Below are positions 4,874 through 6,137 of a stretch of DNA of 6,137 nt, piece after piece (the stretch's first letter is position 1; every line of letters begins with the position of its first letter). Below the pieces are notes generated by a model. That model did no database searches, was not told where the DNA came from, and worked only from the letters and a program-made list of their open reading frames with translations. Where the stretch lies: positions 1-6,137 of the forward strand of contig DATBHH010000106.1 in NCBI GenBank assembly GCA_036557525.1. Reading direction: 5' to 3'. This stretch comes from VRUE01 sp036557525 (GTDB taxonomy: Bacteria > Actinomycetota > Thermoleophilia > Solirubrobacterales > 70-9). Both the position numbers and the translations under genes were made by a program.

Positions 4874-6058
4874 CTAGGAGCCGTTGACCTCGATCACGAT
4901 CGCGTCGCCCTGGCCGCCGCCGGAGCAGATCGCGGCGACGCCGAGGCCGCCGCCGCGGCGGCCGAGCTCGTGCACGAGGCTGCCGACGATGCGGGCCCCG
5001 GAGGCGCCGATCGGGTGGCCAAGGGCGATCGCACCGCCGTTGACGTTGACCTTCTCATCGTCGATGCCGAGCATCCGCATCGAGTTGAGGGCGACCGAGG
5101 CGAAGGCCTCGTTGATCTCCCAGAGGTCGACCTCCTCCGGCGTCTTGCCGATCTTCTCCAGCGCCTGCCTGGCGGCGTTGGCCGGCGTCTTCGCCAGGTA
5201 GGGGAAGTCGTCGGCGACGGTCCCGTAGGAGAGCACGGTTGCCAGCGGGGCCTTGCCTTCGCGCTCGGCCCACTCGGAGGAGGCGACGATCACCGCGCCG
5301 GCGCCGTCGTTGACCCCCGGCGCGTTGCCGGCGGTGTGGGTCGCGTCCTCGCCGCCGATCGCCGGCAGGCCCGCCAGCGTCCCGACCGTGGTCTCGGGCC
5401 GGATCGCCTCGTCCGCCTCGATCGTGTTCTCCCCCTTGCGCGACTTGACCGTGACGCCGACGATCTCCTCGGCGAGCCGGCCGGCGTCGGTGGCGTCGGC
5501 GGCGAGCCGGTGCGAGCGCTCGGCGAAGCGGTCCATGTCGGCGCGGGTGATCTCGAGCTCGTTCGAGACCTCGCTCGCCTCGTTGATCATCTGCTTCTCG
5601 GTGAAGGGGTTGGTGAGGCCGTCGTGGACCATCGCGTCGATCGCTTCGACGTTGCCCATCCGGTAGCCGAAGCGGGCGCCGGGCAGGAGGTGCGGTGCCT
5701 GGCTCATCGACTCCATTCCGCCGGTGACCGCGACCTCCGTGTCGCCGGCCCGGATCGCCGTGTCGGCGATCCCGATCGACCGCATGCCCGAGGCGCAGAC
5801 CTTGTTGATCGTCTCCGAGGGAACCTCCTTCGGGATCCCGCCCTTGATCTGCGCCTGGCGCGACGGAATCTGACCCTGGCCGGCCTGGAGCACCTGGCCG
5901 TAGACGACCTGCTGAATCTGCGCGGGGTCGACCGCGGCGCGCTCGAGAGCGGCGGTGATCGCCTGGCCTCCGAGGTCGGTGGCGTCGAGGGACGAGAGCG
6001 TCCCGCCCATCTTGCCGAAGGGGGTGCGCGCGGTACCGAGGATGACTGTGCTGGGCAT
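4874..6058 (-). CDS. Acetyl-CoA C-acetyltransferase (thiolase II, T2-like)
   Basis: Thiolase catalysing reversible condensation of two acetyl-CoA to acetoacetyl-CoA, or thiolysis of short 3-ketoacyl-CoA. At 394 residues it is full length. The nucleophile is Cys88 in NKVCASG; NEAF lies at 316-319, His348 is in GHPIGASGARI, and Cys378 is in CSGGG. Met157, a pantetheine-loop residue in Zoogloea thiolase, is kept. The segment F-P-Y-L-A-K-T-P-A-N-A-A (285-296) replaces the M-G-x-G-P loop of bacterial biosynthetic thiolases and recalls mitochondrial T2, which also cleaves 2-methylacetoacetyl-CoA in isoleucine breakdown. Position 247, the CoA-contacting Ser in Zoogloea enzyme, is Pro here. ATG at 6058 has a GAAAGG ribosome binding site 9 bases upstream. 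It is the first gene of a two-gene unit with the HAD phosphatase. The biological role may be ketone body, polyhydroxybutyrate or isoleucine metabolism; sequence alone does not decide. Confidence 0.95.
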   Translation of the reverse strand: MPSTVILGTARTPFGKMGGTLSSLDATDLGGQAITAALERAAVDPAQIQQVVYGQVLQAGQGQIPSRQAQIKGGIPKEVPSETINKVCASGMRSIGIADTAIRAGDTEVAVTGGMESMSQAPHLLPGARFGYRMGNVEAIDAMVHDGLTNPFTEKQMINEASEVSNELEITRADMDRFAERSHRLAADATDAGRLAEEIVGVTVKSRKGENTIEADEAIRPETTVGTLAGLPAIGGEDATHTAGNAPGVNDGAGAVIVASSEWAEREGKAPLATVLSYGTVADDFPYLAKTPANAARQALEKIGKTPEEVDLWEINEAFASVALNSMRMLGIDDEKVNVNGGAIALGHPIGASGARIVGSLVHELGRRGGGLGVAAICSGGGQGDAIVIEVNGS

Positions 6059-6137
6059 CTCTGGCTGCCTTTCTTACGTGGTTGTGCCGGGTCTCGGCTC
6101 GGGTAAGGGCCGCCTGGCCCACCCGGGACGATAGCGG
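6059..6137 (-). other. Upstream region of the thiolase gene, with a weak -10 candidate
   Basis: This 79-base stretch up to the window edge holds no supportable gene. On the minus strand TATCGT (6133-6128) fits TANNNT and would give a leader of about 60 bases, consistent with the thiolase having a ribosome binding site. Any -35 box would lie outside the window, so the call is weak. Confidence 0.25.
6068..6073 (-). promoter_or_regulatory. Ribosome binding site of the thiolase gene
   Basis: GAAAGG on the minus strand, 9 bases before the ATG at 6058, is complementary to the 16S rRNA tail and correctly spaced. It is the only clear ribosome binding site in the window; the other four starts lack one. 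Confidence 0.65.

Noticed and set aside
3960..4877. Plus-strand frame of 305 codons opposite the HAD gene
   Set aside because: Shadow of the HAD phosphatase; it overlaps the end of the secreted-protein gene and shows no domain.
4850..6106. Plus-strand open frame of 418 codons opposite the thiolase
   Set aside because: The product is Asp/Arg/Gly/Val-rich antisense noise; the opposite strand is an intact thiolase with all catalytic residues.
5055..6122. Minus-strand frame of 355 codons in another phase of the thiolase
   Set aside because: Arg/Gly-rich frame-shifted shadow of the thiolase, without motifs.
1..6137. Search for mobile elements, CRISPR arrays, tRNA genes, riboswitches and defence or toxin-antitoxin systems
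   Set aside because: Genes fill nearly the whole window; the remaining gaps are 37, 12, 10, 5 and 79 bases, and none holds such elements. No transposase, integrase, direct-repeat array or defence domain is visible.

Overview
The window comes from a GC-rich bacterial chromosome, most likely a high-GC actinobacterium of the class Thermoleophilia (Solirubrobacterales or a relative). This is an inference. It rests on strong G/C bias at third codon positions, TANNNT hexamers placed 7-9 bases before start codons as in leaderless actinobacterial genes, and a secreted protein whose C-terminal domain (paired cysteines with a C-x-R-Y motif, an L-x-P-G-R-Y motif, and an A-T-D-x-A-G-N-R-S motif) I associate from memory with secreted proteins of that group. 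There is no rRNA or marker gene here to confirm it.

Layout: (1) Positions 1-1095, minus strand, hold the first 365 codons of a B12-dependent acyl-CoA mutase of the methylmalonyl-CoA mutase family; the gene runs off the left edge. (2) Positions 1096-1132 form a 37-base divergent start region with one -10-like hexamer for each direction. (3) Positions 1133-2107, plus strand, encode a cytosolic patatin-like phospholipase/lipid acyl hydrolase with a complete Ser-Asp dyad. (4) Positions 2120-4069, plus strand, encode a 649-residue secreted protein: signal peptide, eight propeller-like repeats of about 50 residues, an Ig/cadherin-like domain, and a basic C-terminal domain. (5) Positions 4065-4084 form a perfect 7-bp hairpin that contains both convergent stop codons. 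(6) On the minus strand a T2-like acetyl-CoA C-acetyltransferase (4874-6058) is followed after 5 bases by a HAD-IB family phosphatase with a C-terminal membrane segment (4080-4868). (7) Positions 6059-6137 are the thiolase leader.

How the genes fit together: the mutase and the thiolase are both enzymes of short- and branched-chain acyl-CoA metabolism (valine, isoleucine, propionate or butyrate carbon), and patatin and HAD-IB proteins act on lipids or phosphate esters. They lie in separate transcription units, so a shared pathway is only suggested. The mutase has the substrate-pocket pair Phe/Gln known from isobutyryl-CoA mutase instead of Tyr/Arg of classical methylmalonyl-CoA mutase. I found no mobile element, CRISPR array, RNA gene, toxin-antitoxin pair or defence system. 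Most of the window is ordinary chromosomal metabolism; the points most worth a second look are the secreted repeat protein, the mutase pocket, the compact leaderless promoters and the stop-codon hairpin.
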